DNA of 64,000 bases from Clostridiales bacterium (GTDB lineage Bacteria; Bacillota; Clostridia; Christensenellales; Aristaeellaceae), in the NCBI GenBank assembly GCA_015056325.1, contig SVGL01000001.1:62001-126000 (forward strand), in the 5' to 3' direction. The notes under the pieces were generated by a model, which did no database searches, was not told where the DNA came from, and saw only the letters and a list, made by a program, of their open reading frames with translations. Within the stretch, counting starts at the first letter, position 1; every line of letters begins with the position of its first letter. Shown one piece after another: positions 8,938-17,843 of the stretch. Made by a program: the position numbers and the translations under genes.

Positions 8938-8964
8938 AGTGGCCTCCTTTCAGTCATGAACAGG

Positions 8965-11598
8965 TCAGGACATCTGCAGGGAGATTTTTGAGCCATTGAG
9001 GGTTTTGGTGACAATGATCTGGTTATCGATGCGCTCCTCCAGCGCCGCGACGTGGGAGATGATGCCGATCAGCCGCTTCCCCTCTGCCAGGTCAGCAAGG
9101 ACCCGCAGGGAGCTGCGCAGCGCGTTTTCATCCAGGGTGCCGAAGCCCTCGTCGATGAACATTGCCTCCATGCGGATGGCGCCGCTCTGGCCCTGCACCA
9201 CGTCGGAGAGCCCAAGGGCCAGCGCCAGGCTGGCCAGGAAGGACTCGCCGCCAGACAGCGTTGAGACGTCGCGCCACTGCCCGGTGCTGCGGTCCAGCAC
9301 ATCCAGGTCAAGGCCGCTCTGGTGTACGCGGTCACGGGCATCCTCCTTGCAGCGCAGGGTGAACATGCCTTCTGTCAGTACGGTGAGGCGGCGGTTGGCG
9401 GCAGCTACCACCTGCTTGAAGTAATACTGCTGTACATAGGCCTCAAAGGTCAGCTTGGCGCGGCGGCTGGTGCCGGCCTTGCCCGCACAGCAGTCGTACA
9501 GGTCGCGGACGGTGGCCCAGTGCTCCTCGCGGCGGCGGAGCTGTTTCCAGGCGTTGGAGATGGCCTTATGAGCCGTCTCGTGGCGCTGAAGCGAGCTGGA
9601 TACGCGCTGAATATCGCTGTCTGCAGCATTTTTGCGGGCAGATGCGGCGGCAAGGTCAGCCTCCAGGGCGGAGATGTCTGACACAGCCTTGCCGGAGAGC
9701 TTCTCCCGAAGTGCAGCGGCCTGATCGCTTAGTGACTGGCGGCGCTCCCCGTAGGTACGCAGCTCCTTGTCCAGGCGGGCCATATCGCCCTCGCTCAGCC
9801 GGGCCAGGCGGTAGTCATTCTCGTCGGAAAAGCCGCATTCCGCCAACCGGAGGCGGAAGCTCTCCTGCAGCCGGAGTCCCTGCTGACGGGCTTCATCCAG
9901 GCGGCTGCGGCCCAGCTGGACGGCCTCGCGGCTCTTTTCCATGGCGATGGTGAGCCTCTCAAGGGCCTTGCGATTGTGTTCAAGTGCCTCTTGGATCTGC
10001 CGGACACGGCTCTGCATGCCCTCGATCCGCCGGCGCAGACCGGCCTCTGTTTCGTCGGCAGCGATGCCCTGGGCATCAAGCCGCATCCGGGCGTCGGCGA
10101 TGCGCTGGGTGAGGGTGGTGCGCTCCTTATCGGCTTCCGCCAGCCTGGATGCGGCGTCCCGATGACGGCGTTCTGCCTCTTCCAGTGCCTCACGGGTGAC
10201 GGCATTGTCGGTCAGCTGCGCTTTGGCTGGATGGCTCGTTGCGCCGCACACAGGACAGGGCTGTCCCTCCTCAAGCCCGGCGGCCAGCAGACCTGCCTGG
10301 CTGCGATAATAGCCGTCCTTGGCGGCGGTGTAGGCAGCATCAAAGCGTGCGCTGTCCTGCAAGAGAAGCTGCATACGCTTTTGCAATGATGAAAAGGACT
10401 TCTGCTGGGTTTCCAGGGTCTGCAACAGGGGCATGCAATCGCTGAGCAGCGGGATGGCGGATTGCAGTCTGGCGGCCTCCTCGGTATGGGATTCCGCTTC
10501 ATGGAGGGCCTGCTGTGCCTGGGGCAGGCTGGATTCCGCCTCCTGCAGCGCTTCTTCAGCGTGGGAGATATCCTTTGCCAGATTCTGCTGGTCCTTGATA
10601 TTCTGGGCGATCAGCGCTCCATCAGCCCGGAGCTCCAGAGCCTTGCGGGCGCGAGACAGCTGATGAGCTTTGTCATCCATGGTGGACTGCTGCTCCAGCA
10701 GACAGGTCAGGTCAGATTGCGCCTTATCAAGAGCGTTGAAGTCCGCATTGACGGTGCGGGCCTCGGTGATGCGAGCGACCAGCTGGCTCGCTTCTGCATC
10801 GGCAGCTTGACGGACAGTTCGGGCATCTGCAAGCGCTGTCTGCTCCTGGGTGATGCGGGCGTCCAGCCATTCCAGCAGGAGGGCACCATATTTGGGATCG
10901 GAGCAGTACAGGGAAAGCTGCTCCTGGTCGGCGGCATCTGCAGCAGGCGTGATGCTTCCCGCAGCGATGCGGATGCGGTTGTCCAGCTCCTCCTTCTCCT
11001 TGGTACAGGCGGCATTCATCTCCTGCAGACGCTTCTGCACGCCCTCGTACAGGGAGGTGTTGAACAGCCGCTGGAAAAGAGCCTTCCGTTCGTCGGAGGA
11101 GGCGTTGAGGATCTTGAGAAAGTCGCCCTGGGCGATCATGACCGTGCGGGTGAACTGATCCTGGGTGAGCCCCAGCAGCTCCTGCACCTTGTCGTCCACC
11201 GCCTTGAGGCCGGCGATCTCCTCGCACGAGTCCACATGGGTGATGGTTGCGCCGGCGGTCTGGGTGGTGGTGCCTTCGCCGGTGAGCTTGGGGCGGATGT
11301 ATTCCGGGTTGCGGCGGATGCGCCAGCTTTCGCCCCGGTGGAGGAAGGTGAATTCCACGAATGTTTCGGTGCGGGGGGAGGCATAATCGGAACGGAAGGA
11401 CTTGCTTTTGCGTCGCTCCCGTCCGCCGGAGGCCTCCCCGTACAGGGCGAAGGTGATGGCATCAAAGATGGTGGTCTTTCCTGCACCGGTATCACCCGCG
11501 ATGAGGAAGATTCCCGTCTCCCCAAAGGCGCCAAAGTCGATTTCCGTCTGCCCGGAGTAGGGCCCGAAGGCCGACATGACCAGCTTAACGGGCTTCAT
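8965..11598 (-). CDS. sbcC: Exonuclease subunit SbcC (SMC-like ATPase)
   Basis: SbcC is the ATPase arm of the SbcCD (Mre11-Rad50 type) nuclease, which opens DNA hairpins and processes blocked ends. The 877-aa chain starts MKPVKLVMSAFGPY and has Walker A GDTGAGKTT at about 35-43. Long coiled-coil arms flank a zinc-hook CPVC at about residue 448. The C-terminal half has the signature LSGGESFLASLALALGLS and a Walker B FIDEGFGTLD. It overlaps the end of sbcD by 14 nt. The length is somewhat shorter than the roughly 1050 aa of E. coli, reflecting shorter coils. Confidence 0.95.
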   Translation of the reverse strand: MKPVKLVMSAFGPYSGQTEIDFGAFGETGIFLIAGDTGAGKTTIFDAITFALYGEASGGRERRKSKSFRSDYASPRTETFVEFTFLHRGESWRIRRNPEYIRPKLTGEGTTTQTAGATITHVDSCEEIAGLKAVDDKVQELLGLTQDQFTRTVMIAQGDFLKILNASSDERKALFQRLFNTSLYEGVQKRLQEMNAACTKEKEELDNRIRIAAGSITPAADAADQEQLSLYCSDPKYGALLLEWLDARITQEQTALADARTVRQAADAEASQLVARITEARTVNADFNALDKAQSDLTCLLEQQSTMDDKAHQLSRARKALELRADGALIAQNIKDQQNLAKDISHAEEALQEAESSLPQAQQALHEAESHTEEAARLQSAIPLLSDCMPLLQTLETQQKSFSSLQKRMQLLLQDSARFDAAYTAAKDGYYRSQAGLLAAGLEEGQPCPVCGATSHPAKAQLTDNAVTREALEEAERRHRDAASRLAEADKERTTLTQRIADARMRLDAQGIAADETEAGLRRRIEGMQSRVRQIQEALEHNRKALERLTIAMEKSREAVQLGRSRLDEARQQGLRLQESFRLRLAECGFSDENDYRLARLSEGDMARLDKELRTYGERRQSLSDQAAALREKLSGKAVSDISALEADLAAASARKNAADSDIQRVSSSLQRHETAHKAISNAWKQLRRREEHWATVRDLYDCCAGKAGTSRRAKLTFEAYVQQYYFKQVVAAANRRLTVLTEGMFTLRCKEDARDRVHQSGLDLDVLDRSTGQWRDVSTLSGGESFLASLALALGLSDVVQGQSGAIRMEAMFIDEGFGTLDENALRSSLRVLADLAEGKRLIGIISHVAALEERIDNQIIVTKTLNGSKISLQMS

Positions 11599-12718
11599 AG
11601 GGCATTTCCTCCAATTCCTTGATGACCTTCTCCAAAACCTGCATGTGCTTTTCGCCGGGCGTCTGGTCGTTGTTCTGCAGGCGGTAGAAATCGCTGAAAA
11701 GCTCTGCCACGCTCTTGCTTTCCAGACTGCTGAGGTTCTGTACGTCCACGTCGACCTTGGTGCGGCTGTTGACGACGGAGAACTTGAGCATGTTGGGGAA
11801 GTTGACCGTCAGGCTGACTTTGGCGTCCGGCGGGGGCAGTTCATCGTGGATGGTGACCCACACATAGTCCTCGGAGTAGGGGGCAGCCAGCAGCTCCTCC
11901 AGCATACCCTCCACCAGGCGGACGTCTCGCCGGGGGGTGAGGGGAGTGGTGCGCACCTGAACGCAGCCCTTATCGGGCATGTCCACCAGGGTGACGCTCT
12001 TGACATGATCGGCCTCGGAGAAGGAGTACTTCAGCGGGGAACCGGCATAGCGCACCGTTTCCCGGCCGGCCTGCTGGGCGCGATGGATGTGGCCCAGGGC
12101 GACGTAGTCAAAGGCGTCGAAGACTTCGGCGGAAACGGCGTCCAGACCGCCCACGGACTGCTCCTCAGAACCGGTTATCTCGCAGCCCATGATAAACTGG
12201 TGGCACAAAAGGATGTTGCGCTTGGCAGGATCAATCTCCGCCTGGCGGATGACGGCGTCCACCGCATCCTGGATGGAAGCGATCTTTGCTTCCGGCAGAT
12301 ACCTGCGTACCTGGGAGGCACGCAGATAGGGCATCAGCCAAAGGTCGATATCGCCTGCTTCATCCTGGAGCGTAACATGCTGCAGCTGTCCCTCGAAGGC
12401 TTCAGACACATGTACGCCAGCACCGCGCACGAGCCGGCTGAAATAGGAGATGCGCAGTGCGGAATCATGGTTGCCGCTGATGATGAAGACCTTCCTGCCT
12501 GCCTCCGCCAGCTGGGACACAAAGCGGTCAAAGAGGGCCATGGCCTCCGCCTGGGGAGAGGATCGCTGGTACACGTCTCCGGCGATAAGCACCGCGTCTG
12601 CGTGTTCGGCGTCGGCAATGGAGACGATCTGGTCGAGAATGTGCGCCTGATCTTCCAGGAGGGAAAGGTCATTCATCTGCTTTCCCAGATGCAGGTCGGC
12701 GATATGGATGAATTTCAT
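11585..12718 (-). CDS. sbcD: Exonuclease subunit SbcD (metallophosphatase)
   Basis: SbcD is the Mre11-like nuclease subunit (377 aa). It has the phosphoesterase motifs FIHIADLHLGK, VLIAGDVYQRS and FIISGNHDS, then ALGHIHRAQ with the later metal-binding histidines. I prefer ATG 12718, where GAGG has 8-nt spacing, over ATG 12724, which almost touches the ribosome binding site. It is the first gene of a minus-strand unit sbcD-sbcC-mannosidase and has its own promoter 32 bp upstream. Confidence 0.95.
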   Translation of the reverse strand: MKFIHIADLHLGKQMNDLSLLEDQAHILDQIVSIADAEHADAVLIAGDVYQRSSPQAEAMALFDRFVSQLAEAGRKVFIISGNHDSALRISYFSRLVRGAGVHVSEAFEGQLQHVTLQDEAGDIDLWLMPYLRASQVRRYLPEAKIASIQDAVDAVIRQAEIDPAKRNILLCHQFIMGCEITGSEEQSVGGLDAVSAEVFDAFDYVALGHIHRAQQAGRETVRYAGSPLKYSFSEADHVKSVTLVDMPDKGCVQVRTTPLTPRRDVRLVEGMLEELLAAPYSEDYVWVTIHDELPPPDAKVSLTVNFPNMLKFSVVNSRTKVDVDVQNLSSLESKSVAELFSDFYRLQNNDQTPGEKHMQVLEKVIKELEEMPYEAR

Positions 12719-12749
12719 CGGCATTACCTCATCGCTGTGGTTTGATACT

Positions 12750-12778
12750 ATCTTACATCACATCCGCCAACAAATCAA
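12750..12778 (-). promoter_or_regulatory. Promoter of sbcD
   Basis: On the minus strand, TTGATT (12778-12773) and TAAGAT (12755-12750) are 17 bp apart, just upstream of sbcD. Confidence 0.5.
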
Positions 12779-12802
12779 GCTGCCGGAAAGAAGGAAAAGG
12801 TG

Positions 12803-12831
12803 TTGCCTTTAGTCGCATTTCGCGATATAAT
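12803..12831 (+). promoter_or_regulatory. Promoter of pullulanase gene
   Basis: TTGCCT at 12803-12808 and TATAAT at 12826-12831 are separated by exactly 17 bp. This places transcription start about 60 nt before the pullulanase ATG and shows that the upstream in-frame extension is not translated. Confidence 0.75.
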
Positions 12832-12900
12832 AGAAATGTTAGCGATCGGGGAAAAATCCGCCGGCATGGTGGACAGATAAGCAGTATTTGGAGGCACATG

Positions 12901-14859
12901 ATGGAAACACCGATGACCCCCGCCCAGCTGAAATGCTGGTTTGATTCCGAAGCATTTGAACAGCTTTATCATACCGACGCCCCCCTTGGCGCCTGGCTGG
13001 ATGAAAATGGCAGCCACTTTGCCCTGTGGGCCCCCACGGCCGGGAAGGTGGTTCTGAACCTTTATCCCGATGGCGGCGAAAGCGACGCACGGCGCGTGAT
13101 CAGCATGCGCAGGGGAGCCCGCGGCGTGTGGCAGCATGATGAGGTGGAAAATCTCAGCGGTGTATATTATGATTATGACGTCACCGTTGATGGTGAAACC
13201 ACCCGTACTCAGGATCCTTATGCCAAGACCAGCGGTGTGAACGGCCATCGCGGCATGATGGTGAATCTGGCGGATACCGATCCGCAGGGATGGGCTCAGG
13301 ACAAGGCGCCCGTCAAGCCTGCGGAGGACGTGATCTACGAGATCCATGTCAAGGACTTCTCCTGGGACGTCCACAGCGGCGTGCCGGAAAAGCTCCGCGG
13401 CAAGTTCAAGGCACTGACCCTCACCGATACCACCCTCGACGGCAAGGGCGAGATTCCCACCTGCCTCAACCACGCCAAACACCTGGGCGCCACCCACATC
13501 CAGCTGATGCCGGTGTACAACTACGGCTCCGTGGATGAAAGGAAGGATGATGACTCCTTCAACTGGGGTTACGATCCGGTGAACTACAACGTCCCTGAGG
13601 GCAGCTATGCCAGCGATCCCCATCATGGCGAGGTGCGCATCCGCGAGATGAAGGAAGCCATCATGGCCATGCACAAGGCGGGCTTCCGCGTCATCATGGA
13701 CGTGGTGTACAACCATACCTACTACCTCAAGGAGTGCTGCCTGTTCAAGGCTGCGCCCTGGTACTACTATCGTCAGAAGGCTGACGGCAGCGCCTCCAAT
13801 GGTTCCGGCTGCGGCACGGAGATCGCCTCCGAACGCAGCATGGTCAGCCGCTATATCCTGGATTCTCTGCTGTACTGGGCGGAGGAATACCACATCGACG
13901 GCTTCCGCTTCGACCTGATGGGCATGCTGGACGTACCGCTGATGAACCGCATTCAGCAGGAAATGGACAAGCGCTTCGGCAAGGGCGAGAAGCTCCTCTA
14001 CGGCGAGCCCTGGGCCGGCGGCGAGTGCAGCACCCGCAAGGGTACCGAGCTGGCCCACAAGGGAAACATGAAGGCCCTGCACCCATCCATCGGCGCCTTC
14101 TGTGACGATACCCGCGATGCCATCAAGGGCAGCGTGATGGACGAGATGTCCCGGGGATTCGTCAACGGCGGCGGACTGGAAGCCCACAAGCTGGAGCACT
14201 GCATCCGCGCCTGGGCAGGGGAGTGGGGCGAGTTCAAGGTGCCCTTCCAGACCATCACCTACCTGTCCTCCCATGACGACTGGACGCTGTGGGACAAGCT
14301 GGTCTGCACCCTGGACGCCAAGCGGAATTTCACCGGATGCTGCGAGGCGGTCATCCGCGCCAACAAGCTGGCCTTCGCCATGCTGACGGGCTGCCAGGGG
14401 CACCTGTTCCTGCTCTCCGGCGAGGAATTCGGGCGCACCAAGGAGGGCGTGAAGAACTCCTACAATGTGACGGTGAAGATCAACCGCATGGATTGGCAGC
14501 GGCTGAAGAAGAATCATGACTTGTCGGAATACTACCGCGGCCTGATCGCCCTGCGCAAGGGCCAGCCGGGCCTGTGTGACAAGTCCGACAAGGCGGGGGA
14601 ACGCGTGCTGGAATCCCGCCAGATGGCCAAGGACGTGGCAGCTGTCCTCCTGGACAACGGCCGCCACAGCCGGTATCCCGAGCTGCTGATGATCTTCAAC
14701 GCTTCGGATGACGAGCACGCTGCCATCCTGCCCCGGGGCCAATGGGCCGTCCTCGCCGACGGCGAGAGCAGCTTCCTGTGGGAAAAGCCTGCGACCATCA
14801 GCGATACCGCAGAGGTTCCCGCGATGTCTGCGCTCATCCTGGGCCGTATCAAAGCATAA
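12901..14859 (+). CDS. pulA: Type I pullulanase (GH13)
   Basis: A debranching enzyme that hydrolyses alpha-1,6 links in pullulan, glycogen or limit dextrins. The 652-aa protein has an N-terminal CBM48 domain (about 25-130, GAWLDENGSHFALWAPTA) followed by a GH13 barrel. FNWGYDPVNYNVPEGSY at about 220 is a variant of the type I signature YNWGYDP. DGFRFDLMG carries nucleophile Asp338, LLYGEPWAGG the acid/base Glu369, and SSHDDWTLWD the third acidic residue. There is no signal peptide, so it acts inside the cell, probably on glycogen or imported maltodextrin. GGAGG lies 6 nt before ATG 12901; ATG 12898 is the alternative. It is a single-gene unit with its own promoter and terminator. Confidence 0.93.
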   Translation: METPMTPAQLKCWFDSEAFEQLYHTDAPLGAWLDENGSHFALWAPTAGKVVLNLYPDGGESDARRVISMRRGARGVWQHDEVENLSGVYYDYDVTVDGETTRTQDPYAKTSGVNGHRGMMVNLADTDPQGWAQDKAPVKPAEDVIYEIHVKDFSWDVHSGVPEKLRGKFKALTLTDTTLDGKGEIPTCLNHAKHLGATHIQLMPVYNYGSVDERKDDDSFNWGYDPVNYNVPEGSYASDPHHGEVRIREMKEAIMAMHKAGFRVIMDVVYNHTYYLKECCLFKAAPWYYYRQKADGSASNGSGCGTEIASERSMVSRYILDSLLYWAEEYHIDGFRFDLMGMLDVPLMNRIQQEMDKRFGKGEKLLYGEPWAGGECSTRKGTELAHKGNMKALHPSIGAFCDDTRDAIKGSVMDEMSRGFVNGGGLEAHKLEHCIRAWAGEWGEFKVPFQTITYLSSHDDWTLWDKLVCTLDAKRNFTGCCEAVIRANKLAFAMLTGCQGHLFLLSGEEFGRTKEGVKNSYNVTVKINRMDWQRLKKNHDLSEYYRGLIALRKGQPGLCDKSDKAGERVLESRQMAKDVAAVLLDNGRHSRYPELLMIFNASDDEHAAILPRGQWAVLADGESSFLWEKPATISDTAEVPAMSALILGRIKA

Positions 14860-14862
14860 AGA

Positions 14863-14898
14863 AACGGCAGACTGCAATGCTGCAGCCTGCCGTTTTTG
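14863..14898 (+). terminator. Terminator after pullulanase
   Basis: AACGGCAG (14863-14870) pairs with CTGCCGTT (14887-14894) and is followed by a T-run. It lies between two convergent genes. Confidence 0.75.
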
Positions 14899-14905
14899 CG
14901 TGTCA

Positions 14906-16933
14906 TCACAGCACCTTGATCTCATAAATGAAGGGCGTGTGCCCGGTGATGCGGTCGATGCGCACCCGGATGCTTTCCGCCTCGCCAGGGTGGAAGGTAA
15001 AGGCAAATTCTGTCTTCTCAGGGGAGAGGGTGCGCACCTCGTGCGTGCATTCGCCGATGGTCAGGTCGAAGTCGATGTGTCCCTCGCTGCCGTTTGCAGT
15101 CACGATCAGGGTGTTGAGTACGCCCGGCTTCACCTTCAACTCATAGCTGAACCAGCCATGAGCGTTGACGGTGCTGAAGGACTTGCCGCGGTAGGTGCCG
15201 GGGATGCGGCAGATGCCGTCGGGCCGTAAATAGGTGTCGGAGAAGTTGACCTCCTTCATGATCCTGTGGCCCTCATAACCGCCGCCGCAGATGATGAAGT
15301 CGGTGAGATTCTCCGCTGCCAGGCGGGTGTGGAGGGCCTTTTCCAGCCGGAAGCTCTCCTGTACATCCTGCACGAAGGATTGCACAGGCTCCTTCGCGGT
15401 GGTGTAGGAGGCGTTGGGGTTGTGGCTCAGCTGCCAGACGTAGAAGTGCTCGCCCAACACCTTGCGGGCCTCCTCATCCAGGCGAAGCAGCCGGTCAAGG
15501 GCAGCCTCCAGCTTGGCGGCGTGATCTTCGTTTCGCAGCTCGAAATGCTTGGTGTAGTGCACGAACACGTCCAGCAGCGCCTGCCAAAGCTTCGCCACAT
15601 AGCTCAGGTTGAGGAATTTCTTCAGCAGTGCGTCGTAGTCTTCTGCGTTCAGCTGGTCTTCCAGGCTGCGGCACTCATTCAGAAGAGTGTCCGTGTCGGC
15701 CACGGCCTGAGCCTTCTCTGCCAGCAGCTCGCTGAGCTCGCCCCGCTGCCAGCCTAGGGGGATGAACCACTCACCGGAGACCAGGTGGTGCTCTTCCTTC
15801 ATCATCTCGAAGTAGAAGTGGTTCTTGCAGTGGTTGATGGCCGGGAAGCGGCTGCCCTCGGAGAAGTAGTAATCCCGCAGGTTGAAAATGTGGCGTTGGA
15901 TGTCCTCCGTGCGCTCCATCAGCGCACGAACGGCAGGGCCGGCCTGCCCGTAACGCTCCTGGAAGAATGCGTCGATGGCGTCATCCACGTCGCGGCTCTC
16001 CAGGCAGGCTTCCATGATGCGGTAGTTGACCTCGTTCACGTCCCCGAAGGCGTGGTAGCCGGCGCGGTCAATGCGGGAGACATACCCCACGGGACTGAAG
16101 CCCTCGCAGTAGACGAAGTTTGTCAGGATGTGATCCCTCAGCATGATGGGCAGGATGCCCAGACCGAAGTACTCGCCGAAGATGTCCGTCTCCACCAGCA
16201 GGGGATTGCCCTTGATCTTGTGGAAAAAAGCGTTCACCGGCAGCGTCAGCGACCAGTCGAACTGCGTCCACTTGTCCATGATGACCATGTCGGGCGAGAT
16301 CTGCTCATAGGCCCGGGTCATCATTTCGTAGTCCTCCTCGATGCTGGCGAAGGGGCGCACGATCAGCTCCTTGCCCAGCCGCTTGCAGGTGTCGTGGAGG
16401 ATGGCGGTGATATACTTCACCCGCTCAATCTTGTCAAGCTTCTGGTGCTTGAGCTTCAGCAGGGGAATGCGGGTCTCGTGCAGGGTCAGGATAAGGCCGT
16501 CCATATTCGGGTAGGCAGCGAAGAAATCCGCCAGCTTGTTCTCCAGGAAGTCGCGGATGATGGGGTGGGTAATCTCCACATCGCCGTAATCGTTGAGGAT
16601 TTCCGGGTAGGCGTCCCGGAAGCCTTCGGGCACCTCCAGCTCGTGGTGCCACATGTAGCACTTTATCCCGGCGGCGGAGAGCTTCTCGCAGACCTCGTTG
16701 ACGACTTTCTCGCAGAAACGGATGTAGTCGGCGTTTTTTTCGTCGTTGAAGCGGGCGTACTTGCGGCAGCTGACCATGCCGTCCACATTGCCGATCTCCG
16801 GGTTGTGGATCGGGCCGATGAACTGGTAGTGCTTCACGCCGTGCTGGATGGCATAGTCCGCCGTGCGCAGCAGGTGCTCCCGGTCGAGCACCACCGGGTT
16901 GCACACGGAGATGCCGTTGATTCGCTGTGCCAT
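14906..16933 (-). CDS. Putative glycoside hydrolase, distantly GH67/GH20-like barrel with C-terminal beta domain
   Basis: A 675-aa cytosolic-looking protein without a signal peptide, not assigned to a family with confidence. The N-terminal 330 residues read like a TIM barrel, with WHHELEVPEGF, LTLHETRIPLLK, DMVIMDKWTQFDW and GFSPVGYVSRIDRAGYHAFG. The last stretch, and the helical region after it (DAIDAFFQERYGQ), resemble the layout of alpha-glucuronidases of family GH67. The final 130 residues look like a beta-sandwich carbohydrate-binding or lid domain. It is the last gene of an operon after a glycyl radical enzyme and its activase (18 nt gap, AAGGAG before the ATG). A glycosidase supplying the radical enzyme's substrate is a plausible but unproven role. 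Confidence 0.5.
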   Translation of the reverse strand: MAQRINGISVCNPVVLDREHLLRTADYAIQHGVKHYQFIGPIHNPEIGNVDGMVSCRKYARFNDEKNADYIRFCEKVVNEVCEKLSAAGIKCYMWHHELEVPEGFRDAYPEILNDYGDVEITHPIIRDFLENKLADFFAAYPNMDGLILTLHETRIPLLKLKHQKLDKIERVKYITAILHDTCKRLGKELIVRPFASIEEDYEMMTRAYEQISPDMVIMDKWTQFDWSLTLPVNAFFHKIKGNPLLVETDIFGEYFGLGILPIMLRDHILTNFVYCEGFSPVGYVSRIDRAGYHAFGDVNEVNYRIMEACLESRDVDDAIDAFFQERYGQAGPAVRALMERTEDIQRHIFNLRDYYFSEGSRFPAINHCKNHFYFEMMKEEHHLVSGEWFIPLGWQRGELSELLAEKAQAVADTDTLLNECRSLEDQLNAEDYDALLKKFLNLSYVAKLWQALLDVFVHYTKHFELRNEDHAAKLEAALDRLLRLDEEARKVLGEHFYVWQLSHNPNASYTTAKEPVQSFVQDVQESFRLEKALHTRLAAENLTDFIICGGGYEGHRIMKEVNFSDTYLRPDGICRIPGTYRGKSFSTVNAHGWFSYELKVKPGVLNTLIVTANGSEGHIDFDLTIGECTHEVRTLSPEKTEFAFTFHPGEAESIRVRIDRITGHTPFIYEIKVL

Positions 16934-16951
16934 GTTGTCTCCTTGTGGACA

Positions 16952-17839
16952 TCAGCCGCGGATGAGCACGGCGTGTCGGTCGATGTAGCCGCGGGCGAAG
17001 GCGAGCTGCGCCTCAGTGGGGATCCACTCCGGGTGAGCGGCAAGGGGCCTGCCCAGCTGGGTGTTCTTGCTGTCGCCGTAGGTATGATAGGGCAGAAGCT
17101 CAATGCCCTCGCAGTGGCGGAGGCTGTGGAAAAGCTCGCACAGCGCCGCCAGGTGGGGTTCATTCAGGTTTACGCCGTTCAGCAGGATGCAGCGCAGCCG
17201 CGTCCTTGCTCCCAGGCAGTCGGCGCGGCGGAGGTTCACCAGCACAGTCTGCAGGGAGCCGCCGGTGTTCGCCTGATGGCGAGCAGGATTGGTGTCCTTC
17301 ACGTCCCAAAGGAAGAGGTCTGTCAGTGGGACGAGCTCCTCCAGCAAAGAAGCGTCAAACACGCCGCAGGTCTCGATGACGGTGGTGATTCCCGCAGCTT
17401 TTGCGCCCTGTAAAAGGGGAAGAATCGCCCGCCCGTGCAGCAGCGGCTCGCCGCCGGAGAGCGTCAGCCCGCCCCGCTCGCCGTAGAAGGCGCGATCCTT
17501 CATGACCTCCTGCAGGATGGCCTGGGGGGACATCATGGCTGCACAGGCCTCCAGCGCGCCAGAGGGGCAGACGGAGGTGCAGGCCATGCAGCCTGTGCAG
17601 CGGCTGCGGTCCATCTCATGTGCTGGGGTGAAGCGGTGTGCGCCTTGTGGGCACGCGTCTGCGCATGCGCCGCAGCCCAGGCAGAACTGGGGCGAGTGGA
17701 AGTATTCCATCCGGGAGGACTGGGTCTCCGGGTTGTGGCACCAGACGCAGCGCAGCGGGCAGCCCTTGAGGAACACCGTCGTCCGGATGCCCGGGCCGTC
17801 GTGGGTGCAGAATTTCTGAATCTTCGTGACGGGCAGCAT
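16952..17839 (-). CDS. Glycyl radical enzyme activating protein (radical SAM)
   Basis: A 295-aa activase that uses S-adenosylmethionine and a 4Fe-4S cluster to place the glycyl radical on its partner enzyme. The CxxxCxxC motif is Cys27, Cys31 and Cys34 in KGCPLRCVWCHNPE. It is followed by a ferredoxin-like insert with two more cluster motifs, CLGCGACADACPQGA and CTGCMACTSVCPSGA, as in activases of the non-PFL glycyl radical enzymes. LTLSGGEPLL is the SAM-binding GGE motif. It starts 4 nt after the glycyl radical enzyme gene, so the pair is certain to be functionally coupled. Confidence 0.93.
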   Translation of the reverse strand: MLPVTKIQKFCTHDGPGIRTTVFLKGCPLRCVWCHNPETQSSRMEYFHSPQFCLGCGACADACPQGAHRFTPAHEMDRSRCTGCMACTSVCPSGALEACAAMMSPQAILQEVMKDRAFYGERGGLTLSGGEPLLHGRAILPLLQGAKAAGITTVIETCGVFDASLLEELVPLTDLFLWDVKDTNPARHQANTGGSLQTVLVNLRRADCLGARTRLRCILLNGVNLNEPHLAALCELFHSLRHCEGIELLPYHTYGDSKNTQLGRPLAAHPEWIPTEAQLAFARGYIDRHAVLIRG

Positions 17840-17843
17840 GGCG

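Noticed and set aside
7387-8991. Long plus-strand open frame (534 codons) across the mannosidase gene
   Set aside because: It is antisense to a protein with clear GH38 motifs. Its translation is low-complexity and rich in Gly, Val and His, with no start signal; GC-rich genes give such shadows.
12775-15006. Long minus-strand open frame (743 codons) opposite the pullulanase
   Set aside because: It is antisense to all GH13 motifs, has no ribosome binding site, and covers a promoter and a terminator of the plus strand.
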